Positions 1-12,199 of a DNA stretch of 64,000 nt are shown here, in pieces. The stretch is taken from NCBI GenBank assembly GCA_013399895.1, contig VXBA01002618.1, positions 1,258,307 to 1,322,306 on the forward strand. The letters are read 5' to 3'. The stretch is from Serilophus lunatus (Eukaryota; Chordata; Aves; Passeriformes; Eurylaimidae). A program made the translations under genes and the position numbers. Each line of letters starts with the position of its first letter. Position 1 is the first letter of the stretch. Under the pieces are notes generated by a model that did no database searches, was not told where the DNA came from, and was given only the letters and a program-made list of their open reading frames with translations.

Positions 1-2600
1 TTTCTCTGAAGCTTGGGGTTCAGTGATGTACAGGATTATATGCACATTCCTTCCATAGAACAGACCCTTCCTGCTTGGGGTATTCTCCTTTCCCCAAGGT
101 AAGCAGTGGGAAGCTCAGAGCCCACAGTTCCCAGGGACTGTTTCCTGCAGCAGTGCAGCATTTGCAAACACTCTGTGACTCCAAGGCATACTAAGCATTA
201 GGCTGGCTCGTGCCCAAATAGTAGTGCTGGATTTACCCCGAATGGAAAAAAGGGAAAAAACCCAAAACAAACAAAGCAACCCAAAAAGCTCTTTCTAAAT
301 TTTAAACTTACGAGGAAGTTAGGCCTGTCTAGAACTGGCACAGCCACGGAGGTGGCTCTCACTCTGACAAATTGCAATAGCTCAAGAGCTTGTTAGGGCA
401 GAAATGACAAGTCACCTCTGAGTTTGACAATAAGAAGTTTAGCCAGAAGAACCCATGACAATGAGCTTTAATGCTTTTGAAATAAATTTTCAGCATTGCA
501 GTTCCTTAGAAGGGACTTTTTACTGGGCAGCAGTTTATGTCACCAGAGACTCCCCATCCCTTCATTTTTCAGTCCATTTGTCACGCGTTAAACAGAAACA
601 TAAATTAACCACATGATAACAGTTTTATCACCAGAAAGGGCTGCCTGGACTTAGGGAGGCACCCAAGTACGTCTGCCTGTAGTGTAGAAGCTTAATACAA
701 GGTTATCTTTTAATTTAGTTCTTATTCTTTCTGTTTTTGTTGAACTCAGTCTTCTACATGATATGCAAAGAGAATATTACAGGACACTTGTTATCTTGCA
801 GTTCTCTGCTTCCTATTCCTCGACAATTGAAGACCATTTCCCTGATTTTGTGGAGAATCTCTGCAAATGATAAGCCTGGCCAGAAGCCCTGGTAGCTGCT
901 GGCTGACTTTAACATGATTCTTGTAACTTTTTTTGCTATTGCTCTGTAGTCAGTAGCAACAGAGAGACTGACCTTAGTAGATATAATTTCTTAGCAGAAA
1001 GTATTTTAAAATTCTGTTCCAATGGCTATTTTAAAGAACGTACATCTCCAGTTAGAAGAAAAATGTTTAAAAAAAAAATTAAAAGATTTTTAGGACATAG
1101 AGTAATTCTAAATACTCTAGTAATTCAGAGTATTCTTATAGTCATTCTAATATTACTATTAGAATAGTAACAATAATTCTAAATGCCTTTCCCCTCTCCC
1201 CTCCCCCTTTGTTATAGTACAACTTTTCCCAGGGACTGGAATTCGTTTCTGCACAGAAGCCTTTTTAAGGAATTAAATGGGGTTTGTGAGATCCTTAATT
1301 CTGATTCTGGCTCTTTGTGTAGTATTGAATTTCATGGAAAGAGTGAGTTTCAGACAAAAGAGACCAACAGAGTTAACATTTAATCTCTTTTTGAAACACT
1401 TGAGAGCTTTCTGGTCTCATGAGATTCTGAAATGATGTTCCATATACAAAAGTTTTCTTTGTGTGTCTTGTAGACCGGATCATGAATGCTAGATGACTTG
1501 CATGTTTATGTTGTCAGCAGGGCCTTTGGGAGTTCTTGTTCCTGCTATTTGCAAGTCCTAGTAATTGATAAAATGTGTAGTTTACCTTGCCACCTGTGTG
1601 GGAGGTTAAAATCTTTTATCTTCAGTGCCTCAAGTATATACAGTCTAATACCAGGATGGTACAAGGCTGAATGTAATTAAGGTTCATTATCACTATTTGA
1701 AGATCACCTGTATTTTGATCCATTTCCACTCCAGTAAAACTCAGTTTATTCTCTTTTCACTGTCACAAGATATCTGAAAAACCTTGATCTTTCAAAGACA
1801 CAGAGTATGAATGCCATCCTTCTGTGTTGAAGTAAAAGACTGAGAAGTAAATAGGATTTGGTGTTTATCTGGTGCTGGTATAAGGTTGAGGCATTCCTAT
1901 ACAGTCCTGGAAGGGCTCTGTTTGAGTGTTGTTGAGGTTTAGATACTGTTGGCCATAACTCGACCATACTGATGTGCTGAGTTTTGAGCAAGAGCAATTC
2001 AAGGCATAGCTTGCTAGCACCCAAAGGAGCTGTGTAAGGATTTTTGTGCATTGAGGGGAGTGGTATTTTATCCAACTTTCAGAGTTGTTCACCTTTGTTT
2101 TGATGTTTCTTGAAGAATTAATTTTTAGCTTTTGTGTGTTTTTTTTCTCTTTGTCACAAACCACATAAAATCTCTTGGCAGAAGTTCTCTAGCTGGAGTG
2201 CCATCATTTTGCCAGGAGGAATATGATGAGTCTTGATGTGTGACTGGAATAGCTGTGCTGTTAAAATTGCTAAGAGTAGATGGAGTTACACCCATAAAAC
2301 TGTACTTAGGTACTCTAATGTATTTGATCTGGGATGGCAGCAACAAGGGCTGCTTGGAATGAACTGTAGTGTCAAAAATGTTTGTCTGCTTGTTAGTGCA
2401 CCTGCACTAACTTTTGCCATGATAATATGTTGGAGTCTGTATACCTGCAAAGCCTTTAAGCCTCAACTTAGCCTTCACTTTTGGCCTGATTTGATTACCA
2501 GCTATTAAAAACCTTCTTTTGTGCGTTTCTTTGCATGATACATGCAACGTAAGTATTTAGACTATAATGAAGAGAGCACCTGATGGGTGCAGCATGTGCT
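1..2600. other. AT-rich noncoding stretch, no gene recognised
   Basis: No frame on either strand is long enough or has recognisable enough motifs to call an exon. The only structure seen is a pair of adjacent short AT-rich inverted repeats at 1111-1134 and 1144-1165. No transposon family was recognised. Confidence 0.6.
1111..1165. repeat. two adjacent AT-rich inverted repeats
   Basis: AATACTCT (1111-1118) pairs with AGAGTATT (1127-1134) across an 8-nt loop. Ten bases later ATTCTAATA (1144-1152) pairs with TATTAGAAT (1157-1165) across TTAC. Both stems are perfect. Such short stems are expected by chance in AT-rich DNA; only their adjacency is notable. Confidence 0.55.
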
Positions 2601-2621
2601 ACAAAGAGAATACCAAAGTAT

Positions 2622-3080
2622 ATGCAAATAAACAGACATCCCTACAAATAATTTCTTTTTGTGCCATTTATTTCTTATTTAATTGAGGGCATGAAAGTGA
2701 GTTTTAAGGAGGTACAATTTGCATATTCTATCTGTAATGGTTAGAAATCTATTAAATTAATTTGCATAATAGCAAAGTCAGAATAAGGGATTGTTTCATC
2801 TCGGAGCTAATGGTTCTTCTTCCAAGATTTACTATTTGAATAAAGCACCCTTCATCTGAAGGTATTGTTTGTATTCAGATCCTTGACAAAAAGAAGAGAT
2901 ACAGTTATCAGGGCATTTACAGACAGATTATGAGCTTTTAGTCTTAACCTCCTGATGGTGGAGCCAATAACAAAAGTTTACCTGTCTTCAACCACATGGA
3001 CTGAGACCCTGAAAGACCAGCACAGGAAAAAGAGATGCATCAAGAGATGCATAAGAGAAAAAGAGAAAGAAGATTTGCAT
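2622..3080. promoter_or_regulatory. cluster of four perfect POU octamer motifs
   Basis: The octamer ATGCAAAT occurs at 2622-2629, and its reverse complement ATTTGCAT at 2717-2724, 2760-2767 and 3073-3080. The first three fall within 146 bp. The octamer is the binding site of POU-domain factors (OCT1/OCT2, OCT4, BRN class). The surrounding sequence is AT-rich with homeodomain-like TTAATT/ATTAAA words. I infer a possible POU-responsive enhancer. AT-richness raises the chance rate, and no conservation data are available here. Confidence 0.3.
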
Positions 3081-3100
3081 GGGTCTTTTTCTTTTTTTTT

Positions 3101-6100
3101 AAATAGATAAATATATTAAAATGCAACTTTTATTTTAGATTTACACATTTGTACTATATGAAAAAAGTAGATTCCATAGAATGTTATTTCATTGTTAAAA
3201 TAATTAAAATAGAAGATGGATTTCACTTTAAATATTAATCTTTGAAATTCTTCATTCTTTCTTGTTACTGTGAAATTTGTATATCTGGTCTCTTTCAGTA
3301 TACTCCCAGACTCCTCTTATACTCTTTTGTATTTGCTTACCTCTCATTTGAGAACTAGTCTCTTGTATAGGAGAATTTAGAGGGCGAATTTTTCAGCTTA
3401 ATTGGGGATTTATGTACAAAAGAACAGTATTGTTATTATTATTATATTAGCAATATGTAGTGTGCATCAAAAATACCCAAGAGCAAACTATAGACAAGAC
3501 AGACACAAGTGCTTGTACCCAGTAAGTAATCAAATATTATGTTCTTAAGCACAAGTTCTTTCTAAGTACAAAAGCTTAATGTTTTCTTAACAAAATATGT
3601 TCACTCAATGGAGTTAGTATACATACGGTCTTTGCAGAGACCAGATGGTGCAGTGGGGTTTCCCCTCACATTAGCTCTGTATTTGAAGTTTCCCACCCCC
3701 TCTACTATATGCTTGTTCCTTCCTTCCAGAAATAGCCTTTGAATCCACACGAGCCTGGCTACATGGTGTTGAGGTTGGGATGTGGTCTCTGGTGCCAAAT
3801 GAAAGAGTGTTACAAAAACCTCCTGTCTTGAAATTCTGCCTTGAAATTATCAAAACCACAGATCCATAGGTGAAGGCCCATACAGGATCTCAGCTGCTGA
3901 GGTAATCCACTTCCTTTGAGATTATATAGATCAGAAGTATTCAAACCTCTACCACCTTTCCCCACACTTCCAAACAGTACTTAGTGCAGAATAGCAGCCT
4001 TTTCAGTAAGGTGAAATAGGCCTGAAAAAAAAAAAAAGTGCTATTTACTAAGTAAGCAGGCTGAGTTGCCCCTGAACACTGCGAATGATGAATTAATCTG
4101 GTCATGTGAAAAGCCTAAAAGACCTGTGCCCTTAGAGGTCTGGGCTAGATTTTTATCTTAGATTTCTTAGGCTATGTAGTTTGTCAGTTCCTTTCCCATG
4201 ACTTTTCTATTTCTGATGCTATCTAAGCATATGTGACATACTTTCCCATTTAGATCTAGGGGTAGTTCATTAACTGGTGTCTTGTGTTTTAACTATACAA
4301 CATACTAAAGAATTGCCATGGCTACTTTTTAGGCACATGGGGATATTGTGGGAGGGAAAGAAAGTTCTTGGTGGGGAGTGATGGCCAAGTGGCTTTTATT
4401 ATGTATGGATGTTTGTCAGTAGCTTCAAAACTACTGCTGACTGTAATTTTCATTTGTTAAAAGGCTTTTCCATCCCATTCCCCCCCCTTTTTTGGGTTTT
4501 CTTTTGTGTAATTTGGGTTATTTAAAAAGAAAAAAAATCTGATTTCTACTTTTTATATGTTTCTATAAAAGTTTAAACAACTTCTTTCTGTCTGAAGAGA
4601 AATCTCTCTGACCTACAAGTTATATAACATTGTAAGTAAAATTGGTCCCAATGAAAAATGTCCTTAAGATTTCTATGATTGCTTATTATTATTGCTTAGG
4701 AATTTCTTTCATTTGAATGTAATGATACCATGCAATGATATGAATTTTGGTGTTCACATAAGAGGCCTCCTTCAATAGTAGTGCATAATGTATTTTGAGA
4801 TTATGCTTTTCTTACAGTATTCATTTTTTTGGCTCCATTAAACTTAATTGGCTCACACTTGAAGTCGGTAAAATGGTGGTTAAATTACACGTCAAATTCC
4901 AAGCATCAGATTTACAAAGTGCGTAATATTGTTTGTAAACAAAAGAGCACAGAGCAGAACATTTGAATGCAATTGTACCATTGCTGGGTTTCTGTTTTGC
5001 CCATGTACTTGTATAACTCAAACAACAGTGACTTAATGTTAACTGCCTGCAGGGGAGGCACAAAAAGGGTATTTCAGTTTCAACTCACTGTTCTGAGTAA
5101 TCATTACTGGTATTAGAGAAGCACCTACGAGTTCACACATAGTCCTGCACTGTTGATTATTGTGATAAGATGGTCTCTGTTCCTTGGAACGTATGATTTA
5201 AGGATGAAGTAAGAGACAGAGGGTGGATAACAGGAAACTAAAAGGAACAGAGGGACACAACCAGTTATTTATGATTGCAATGACAAACAGGTCACAGAAC
5301 CATAGTTTTGTAAACACTGTGAATCAAATTTCTGAGAACATTGGAATGCTGATTGTTGTTTTGGCTGAAAACATATCTGTAGCCTAAAGTTATTAAATCA
5401 TTCTCTTCTCCCTCTCACAATGCTAGGCTAGTAGGAAACATGGGCAGTTACCTCAGCATTTTAGCTGAGGAGCTAAAGAAAGTAAAAGTTGAGAGAAGCT
5501 CCTAAAACCTTAGTACCGGCAAGAGTCAACTACTGTGTTTATAAATAAGTTTTCAGGCAAAACAAGCTTCCTTCACCTAGGTTTGTAGGCAAACTCAGAG
5601 TGGCCGCTTACTCCCCTTGAACATGATTAAATTCTTAATGCTGGTAATGTTTCCTACAGCTAGAGAGATTTATGGTCTTAATGGGCTATAGTTTCTGCCC
5701 TCCTTTAGGTCCCTTTAGGTCCCTCCTTTAGGATACTTTGCTTAGTCAAAATTGACTGCAGCACTGCTGTAGTCAAGCTATGTTTAAGCAAAAAGCAAAA
5801 TTCTGCAGAGCACTTTCCTCTAGATTTGCAGTGGATTCTGCAGCTGAAATGTTGTGCCAAGTGGTGTTTGCTGGTGGGACTGGCGCATGCTGTTGTTCCT
5901 GCTTCTTACGGTTGAGTAGGCCACGAAGGAGACTTTCTGAAGTGTAGGTTCGTGAGTTCTGTGTATCACCATACATCTTTCCCATCCCTGAAACTGTACA
6001 GCCACAGTGTTAGTGATTTCCACCCCATTACACTTCTCTTCTTTCCATCTCTCAACAAATACCTTGTGGCATTTCAGATCTTATGGCTCCAAATTTGTGA

Positions 6101-8730
6101 GCAACTGTAATAGACATACCTGATATTGTGGTAGTAGCAAAAAAAGATGGTCATGAGCCTGCTCACATATGATGAGACAACTATTTTCTCTCTGTACATC
6201 ATTACAGAACACACAGCAAATACTTCCATCTCAAAATGTGAAAAAGAAAATCCATGATTTTGTTATGTAGGAAGAATAAATTTTTTCTATTTCTAAAGAG
6301 GCAAGGGGAATTCAGCATATTGCAAATGTTTTTCCTTATGAACTCTCACATAATATTTTTCTTAACATGCTATTAGTTCCAGAGATGTGAACCCCTGGAA
6401 TCCATTTTGAAGCAGCTCAACAATGTTTCAAAAAACTCTACAGTCACTGATTTTAACTTCTGAAAAATGAGGGGTGAAGGTCATTAGGCATTAAACCCAG
6501 AAATTTAGGGACTTGATTTCCCACTGAAATCCTTGTGAATCTAGCCCTGAGTATTACATTGGTACTTTAGTGTCATGGATTTCACTGAAAGTTATATACT
6601 TTAATGCTTCTGAGATTTTGCGCTTTGCTTTCTCTTGATCTTTCTATGTATTTTAGGGTGAAAAGAACTTTCTTTTCCCGTGTGAGAGCAAATAGAACCA
6701 AGTAACAGGAACTGTGGCATGACAGCCCTCCAAACTAAGCAAGTGGTAATCTGAGGAGTGTGTGCACAGCGAGGAGAACAGGGGAGCAGTGGGATCGTGG
6801 TGACCAATGGTGGTGGTGGGAGAAGGAATGGCGGATATTTCATAGTGATACAGCATAGTAAGATTACTGTTGGCTGCAGGTTTTCTAGCGTGCTCTGGGT
6901 GCAAGGCTCACTTGCTCACATCTAAACCAAGGGGCAAAAGGAAGCAGTGGAGAGAGCAACAGAAGAGAAGTCATGGGGAATGGTAAGGAGGGAAATAAAG
7001 TCAGTTCCCTTGTACGTTGATCTATGATTAGGCGTGTGTGGCCAAGGGTAGGGATGGTGCTGCTTGACTTGAAAGCAAAGTTGCAAAATAGATAAGTCCT
7101 GTTGCCAGTAAACACCCAGCCCACTGACTGGGGCCAAATCTCCTGTGAACTTCAAAATTTGAGACTGTGTCTTCCTCTCCTGTGACAGTGGTTCATAAGC
7201 ATCTAACAGGTCTTTGCTTAGGCTGCTTCTGCTGTGTCAACAGACAGAGAATAACTGACCCAGAACAAGCCCTTTTCTTAACTGCCAACATAAAGTATTT
7301 TTATCTTTCACAATATATGCAGTTTTATTACTTTCTTGTTAGAATGTGCTTCTACAGAAAGAATTTGAAGAGATATTTTAGCATGGGAAGTTATAATTTA
7401 TAGTAGCAATCTTTTAAAGTAGGCATTTAAAGGAGGTTTTTAAAAGTGATTTTTGAGGAAAGGAGAAAGAACTATGGGGTAATGTAATGATAACCCTTCC
7501 CCATTAGTTGACAGGTGCTGATTTATCTTTTTCTGGTGCACTGATTGTAGATTATGTAACACTGATTATATTTTGGGACAGAGCTGGATCTCTGCATTTA
7601 TCCAGTATGGTCTCAGGAAATTACTTTCTTGATGGGTTTGTTCTTTTATTCTGGTTTGATGAAAAAGCAGTAGTGACTAAGGAACAGTAGCAGTTTGGGA
7701 ACTACTTAATAGAGTGGCTTATCAAAAAAGTGATTTTTTTTTTTGTTCAAAATTTGTCATAGAAAAGGGTTAGTTGAAATTACCCCCTGGACTTAAAGAT
7801 TGCCCAGAGCATTTTTCAAAATTATGAATAAATTAATGTTTTCATAATTTAGAAAGCCCTGTCATATTTTAAGACAATTTTGATTTAAACTATACATTAT
7901 TGACACATATTATAAAATTTATTAGAAACCACAAATTCAAAATTACCCAAATACAATGGTTTGCAACTTGCATATGTGCCATTTGGATTAATCTTTTTGT
8001 TCAGATTTAAAGAAGTTTGTAACTTTTTTTTTTTTTCCAGTTTTGCCTATTCCCCACAGATTGGAATAAGTTTTATTTAAACAAAAAGTTTCAAAGCTTC
8101 TCTCATTAAGTAGGCCAATTCCCACTGGTCCTATTAAACTGAAACAACAGTGAAAAGAAACCAACAAAAAAGTCTGATTGTTTGTCCATAAATCTTCAGT
8201 CTTGGGAGATGGGGGAGAGAGATGGAGAAGGGGAAAGGAAATTACCATATGTGTACTCTTAAACTGATGCAATATAAGATAAATTAATTTAAACTGCATG
8301 GTAGTTTTGCTTTGTAGCAGATCAAAGAAACAGAGAAGGGCCCTGAAAGCCAGAACTGTAGCTCACCAAGGACTGCTGAATTTGCAGAATATTCTGGGGT
8401 TTTATTTGCCCAGGACCCAAAAAGGAAGTTCTGCTAACGCTCTATCCTAAAGGGACTTGCTTCCTCCAATTCAGGCTATGTGCTGGGCCTCCCCAGGTAG
8501 GGGCTCTTGCTTTATTTAATGGCTTGATCCTTTCTGGTTCTGGTGCAGTGCTGAAACAAAATAATTGAAAAACAGACTCTGCATCATCAAATGTGAAAGA
8601 TGGTTGGCCAGAAAGGCTGGATAGGACTGTCAGTCTGACTGCAGTCCAAAACCTTAAGTAGATACGAAGAACTCCACTGACTGCAGTGCACTTGCAGTGA
8701 TGATTCATGCTATGAGTCAAAATTGTATTA
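3101..8730. other. noncoding stretch, no gene recognised
   Basis: AT-rich sequence with scattered homopolymer runs (for example T-runs near 7733-7745 and 8026-8038, an A-run near 4027) and a short tandem duplication of a CTTTAGGTCC-like word near 5703-5730. No splice-bounded exon, RNA gene or transposon family was recognised. All open frames are short and lack family motifs. Confidence 0.55.
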
Positions 8731-8734
8731 CACT

Positions 8735-8935
8735 TATGTTTCCTTTAGGCTTCCTTTGGTTTGTAGATTTTTGTTTTGTTTTGGGGTTTTTTTGAGGGGG
8801 AGAGGTGAGGGTGTGGTATTGTTGTGTTTTTTCTTTGTTTGTTTGTGGGTTTTCTGCTAGTTTGTTTTCTTGTGTGTGATTTGGTGTGTGTGGTGCTTTT
8901 GGTTTTTTGGTTGTTTTGTTTTTTTTTTTTCTCAA
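8735..8935. repeat. GT-rich, strand-asymmetric low-complexity tract
   Basis: About 200 bp in which the top strand is almost entirely G and T (runs of T broken by GG, GTGTGTG and one GAGGGGGAGAGG block), so the bottom strand is A/C-rich. It ends in a T-run near 8920-8930. The apparent bottom-strand lysine/threonine/proline-rich frame is only a translation of this composition. Likely a degenerate simple repeat. Confidence 0.6.
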
Positions 8936-9328
8936 TATTCCCAAGTAATTATTTGGTTTTACTGCACAACATATCCTATTTCAAGATGACCTTGGTTTCT
9001 AGGTGCTTGGAAGTGGTTTTCAAGACATGAATCATACTTGTTCTCTGGGCTGTATTGAAATGGCAAAACACTTTATTCACTTTATCCCTTACAGAGAACT
9101 TTGTGTATTTTTACATTAAGCCTCACTGTCAAGGGCAACTCTGTCCCTCAGTTCAGCAGGCACTTGAGTACTGCACAAACCCCGCTGATTTCTCAAGCCG
9201 AAGCGAAATATGTTTGAAAGCTTGCCTGGGCTTGAACCACTGTGGGAAAACTGCTGAGAGAGGAAGAGCGGGGAAACAGCGGGGCCAGAAGAACAGGTGT
9301 ACTTGTCACTTTCCAGCATGGGATGTGC

Positions 9329-9343
9329 CCAGTAGATGGCACC
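9329..9343 (+). promoter_or_regulatory. CTCF-type motif, perfect core match
   Basis: CCAGTAGATGGCACC matches the vertebrate CTCF core consensus CCASYAGRKGGCRSY at all 15 positions, forward orientation. By simple base counting such a match is expected far less than once in a 64-kb window. It lies about 0.4 kb upstream of a CpG island that contains a second forward-oriented site. Binding is inferred, not shown. Confidence 0.5.
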
Positions 9344-9649
9344 TGGAACCCGCGCACCATTAGCTGCTCGCCTCGAATTCCAATGCATCTCAATTTGCCA
9401 GCTGAAGTGATTTTCAGTTAACACACACCCTATGCTTTCATTAATAATGGCCAAATGAGGTTACTTTGACCTCATTTAATAAAATGTATAATCATTTTGG
9501 AAATATTTGGAGTTAGAAACATGCAAACTGTTTTTTTTTCTTTTTTCCTTTTTTCCCCCCTGGATCTTGCAGTAATCAATACACGAATCTAAAATGCAAA
9601 TCACGCGAAGTGTCTTGCATTTCACATCTCCTCTCAGCCTCCCTTCCTG

Positions 9650-10060
9650 CCTCTCCCCGCATAATTTAACCCATCCTGGAAATCACAGTTGTCAGTGCAG
9701 GTGTCAGGAAACCATCAGCCTAACTTGTCCTTTCTGGGTAATTTTCAAGGAGAACGAGCGATGCAAGGGCACAGAAAAGCACAGCTGCCACCACCCGCGG
9801 ATCCCCCGGGAGCGGCGCAGGGCCCTGGCGCAGCCCCAGCCAACCTTCGGACTTTTACTCGCCTCCGGGAAAATTATTTGTGAACCCGGGACGAGGGTGG
9901 GACAACCGGCAGGGGGCACTGCTGCACCGCGGGACCCTCCGGCCTGACACCCTCCCCCCCGCATCCCCCTCGGACGGCAGGGGGGCCGGGGGACGGTCCT
10001 CGGGTCCGCGAGCAGGACCCCAGCAAGGGTTCTTGCCCATACTTCAAAGGGAACCCACAT
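9650..10060. promoter_or_regulatory. CpG island (candidate promoter or insulator)
   Basis: GC content rises abruptly in an otherwise AT-rich region. CpG dinucleotides are dense between about 9795 and 10015, roughly 25 in 220 bp (for example CCGCGG, GCGGCGC, CCGCGGG, TCGGACGG, CCGCGAG). C-runs at 9949-9969 give the bottom strand a G-quadruplex-like pattern. Such islands usually mark promoters or unmethylated regulatory elements. No convincing first exon, start codon context or splice donor could be assigned on either strand, so any transcript is unproven. Confidence 0.5.
9906..9920 (+). promoter_or_regulatory. second CTCF-type motif, within CpG island
   Basis: CCGGCAGGGGGCACT matches CCASYAGRKGGCRSY at 14 of 15 positions (G for A at position 3) and has the strong CAGGGGGCA core. 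Same orientation as the site 577 bp upstream. Its position inside a CpG island fits a CTCF-bound boundary or promoter. Confidence 0.5.
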
Positions 10061-10075
10061 AAACAAAACTGAAGA

Positions 10076-10091
10076 CTGGTTTATAAACCAG
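10076..10091. repeat. 16-bp perfect palindrome with TTTATAAA centre
   Basis: CTGGTTTATAAACCAG is perfectly self-complementary and carries a TATA-like centre, just downstream of the CpG island and followed by about 60 bp of T-rich sequence. One palindrome of this size is expected by chance in a window this long, so function is speculative. Confidence 0.35.
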
Positions 10092-11690
10092 GCCACTATT
10101 TTATTTTATATTTTTTTAATTTTTTTTATTTCTTATTTTATTTTATTGTTTTAATCTGATTTCCACATTAGGTAAGGGATCAGCAATGACTGGCCCCTTC
10201 CCTTACGAAGTCTTTAATATTCTGTAACTACCTACTGGCATCTGTTTAATTTCAATTAGTTTATTTATTTTACAGTTATTTTGTAGTAAACAGGCACATC
10301 ACAGAAGCAGGATAACTGTATTCCTGTTTTGCATATTGAGTATTGTGGTCTTCTATAAAAGTCAAATATCTTCTAGGCTCAATATTGAAATATGTGCTTT
10401 AAAGGTGCACCTAAAAACAAGATTAGCTCTTACTGCTTCAGGAGATGTATTCTGCAGCACACCTGTGGTTGTGCCATCTCTGTTTCTGTTTGTTGCAGGT
10501 ATTTAATGATAATTAACTGGTCTGTGAAGCACTTGAGTGCATTTTTAACTCTAAGTATACAGGCAACCCTCCTGAAGTCAATTCCCTTCAAGCACTTCAG
10601 GTTAATCATGTCCTTAAATGCTTGACTATGTCTTCAGTCACCAGATTACAAGGCCTGCAGAGGAGCTGTGAAAAGTATTATGATTAAAAATGGGTTAGGG
10701 GAGTCCAGGCTGAGATAAGTCCCATAGCTCCCACAGAACAAGCTAACACTCTGAGAATCCTGCTGGGCACAGGATCCTGGATTAGGGGATCTGAACACGA
10801 GATCAGTGCTGATCTTACTAGTCTGTTTGAAGATTAATGGCACTGTCCTGCTGAAGGGGCTGTCGCAGCATGTTGTAAATCCACTGTCATGTCATATGAA
10901 GACACCAAAGAAGCTGCAAAATGCTTTAACAGAGCCTGGATGCACACTAATGGCCAACTTTTAACATGGAATTCCCTGCTTACACACATTCCTCCCACAG
11001 CTTCAAATATCCTGACTTTGTGTAAACTGATCTAAGTCAGCTGATGTTGATTTAAAAGGATAATCTCTACAAAAGTATTGACCTCTGCGTATGAAAGAAC
11101 TAAAAAGAACAGCAGGTAACTCACTGTGTGAAACCAGCTCCTGAGGCACTCACAGGCTTTGTATTGCCTTTACCTAAACCCTGCCATGCTCTGAGCCCAG
11201 TCCAGGTAAGGGACCACCACTTACATGAAGGCTGTATCATCAGTTCTGCAAGGCCTGATTTATGGTTTCCATATGCTCAAATCCTGCCGAGATGTCAGTA
11301 TTAGCCAGACATGGGGGAAGGTGGAAAGGAAAAATCATGTTATTGTTAAGATTACGCAATATGAAGGGAATAACTGTAAGTTTTAGGTATGGTTTTAAGC
11401 GGCACAGTAATGAATACAGCATGGAGGCAGATGGCTGGGAAAAAGCAAAAAGCATCTGCTTCCCTCTGATTTAGAGGTGGACAGAATGTGAAGGTCTTCA
11501 GCCAGATAGTTGGAACAGTGAGTCACAGAAGGCTAAAGTCCCTCCTGAGTCACTTGAATTTAGCAGTTTCAGTAATAACAGAAAATCTTTTCATTATGTT
11601 TGTAAGATAATGTCCACCTCAACCTAATTCAATCCAGTCAAATGGCTGGTCTGTGAATTGGAGGCTAAATGAAATAGAATTAACCCATTA
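10092..11690. other. noncoding stretch, no gene recognised
   Basis: Starts with a T/A-rich simple tract (about 10092-10150) and continues as unremarkable AT-rich sequence. No exon, RNA gene or repeat family identified. Confidence 0.5.
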
Positions 11691-11692
11691 TT

Positions 11693-12195
11693 TGGCTCAG
11701 TACTGGGTCCAGTTCTGTTTAATTATCTTTACCAACAATCTGGACAAGAGGATCGAGTGCACCCTCAGTCAGTTTGCAGACGATACCAAATTGAATGTTG
11801 AACTGCTGAGGGCAGGAAGGCTCTACAGAGGGATCTGGACAGGCTGGATCAACGGCCAAGGCCAGTTGTATGAGGTTCAACAAGGCCAAATAATGAGTCC
11901 TGCACTTGGGTCACAGCAACTCCATGCAGAACTACAGCCTTAGGACAGAGTGGCTGGCAGCTGTCTGGTGGAAAAGAACCTGGGGATGCTGGTTGACAGG
12001 CAGCTGAACATGAGCCAGCAGTGTGCCCAGGTGGCCAAGAAGGTCAGTTGCCTCCTGGCCTGCATCAGCAATAGTGTGGCAGCAGGACCCGGGCAGGGAT
12101 CATTCCTCTGTACTTGACAGTGGTGAGGTCATACCTTGAATCTTGTGTTCAGTTTTGGGACCCTCACTGCAGGAAGGTACAAAAGGTATGGAGGC
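11693..12195 (+). mobile_element. CR1 LINE fragment: reverse-transcriptase C-terminal half
   Basis: CR1 is the dominant non-LTR retrotransposon of birds. The conceptual frame from 11693 holds the end of the reverse-transcriptase core: an LGPVLFNIFINDLD-like block in degraded form, then FADDTKL at 11773-11793, containing the catalytic aspartate pair. After about 11945 the match continues in shifted frames: a DLGVLVDRQLNMSQQCAQVAKK-like region (about 11970-12040), then a VPLY..LVRPYLESCVQFW-like region (about 12105-12155). The fragment stops near 12195 without a CR1 3' end, where ORF1-like sequence of another copy begins. Frameshifts and stops make it inactive. Confidence 0.88.
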
Positions 12196-12199
12196 ACAC

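Noticed and set aside
9594..10096. Frames of 117 and 130 codons over the CpG island that might be a first exon.
   Set aside because: Frames overlap on both strands, have no signal peptide or family motif, and follow from few stop codons in GC-rich DNA.
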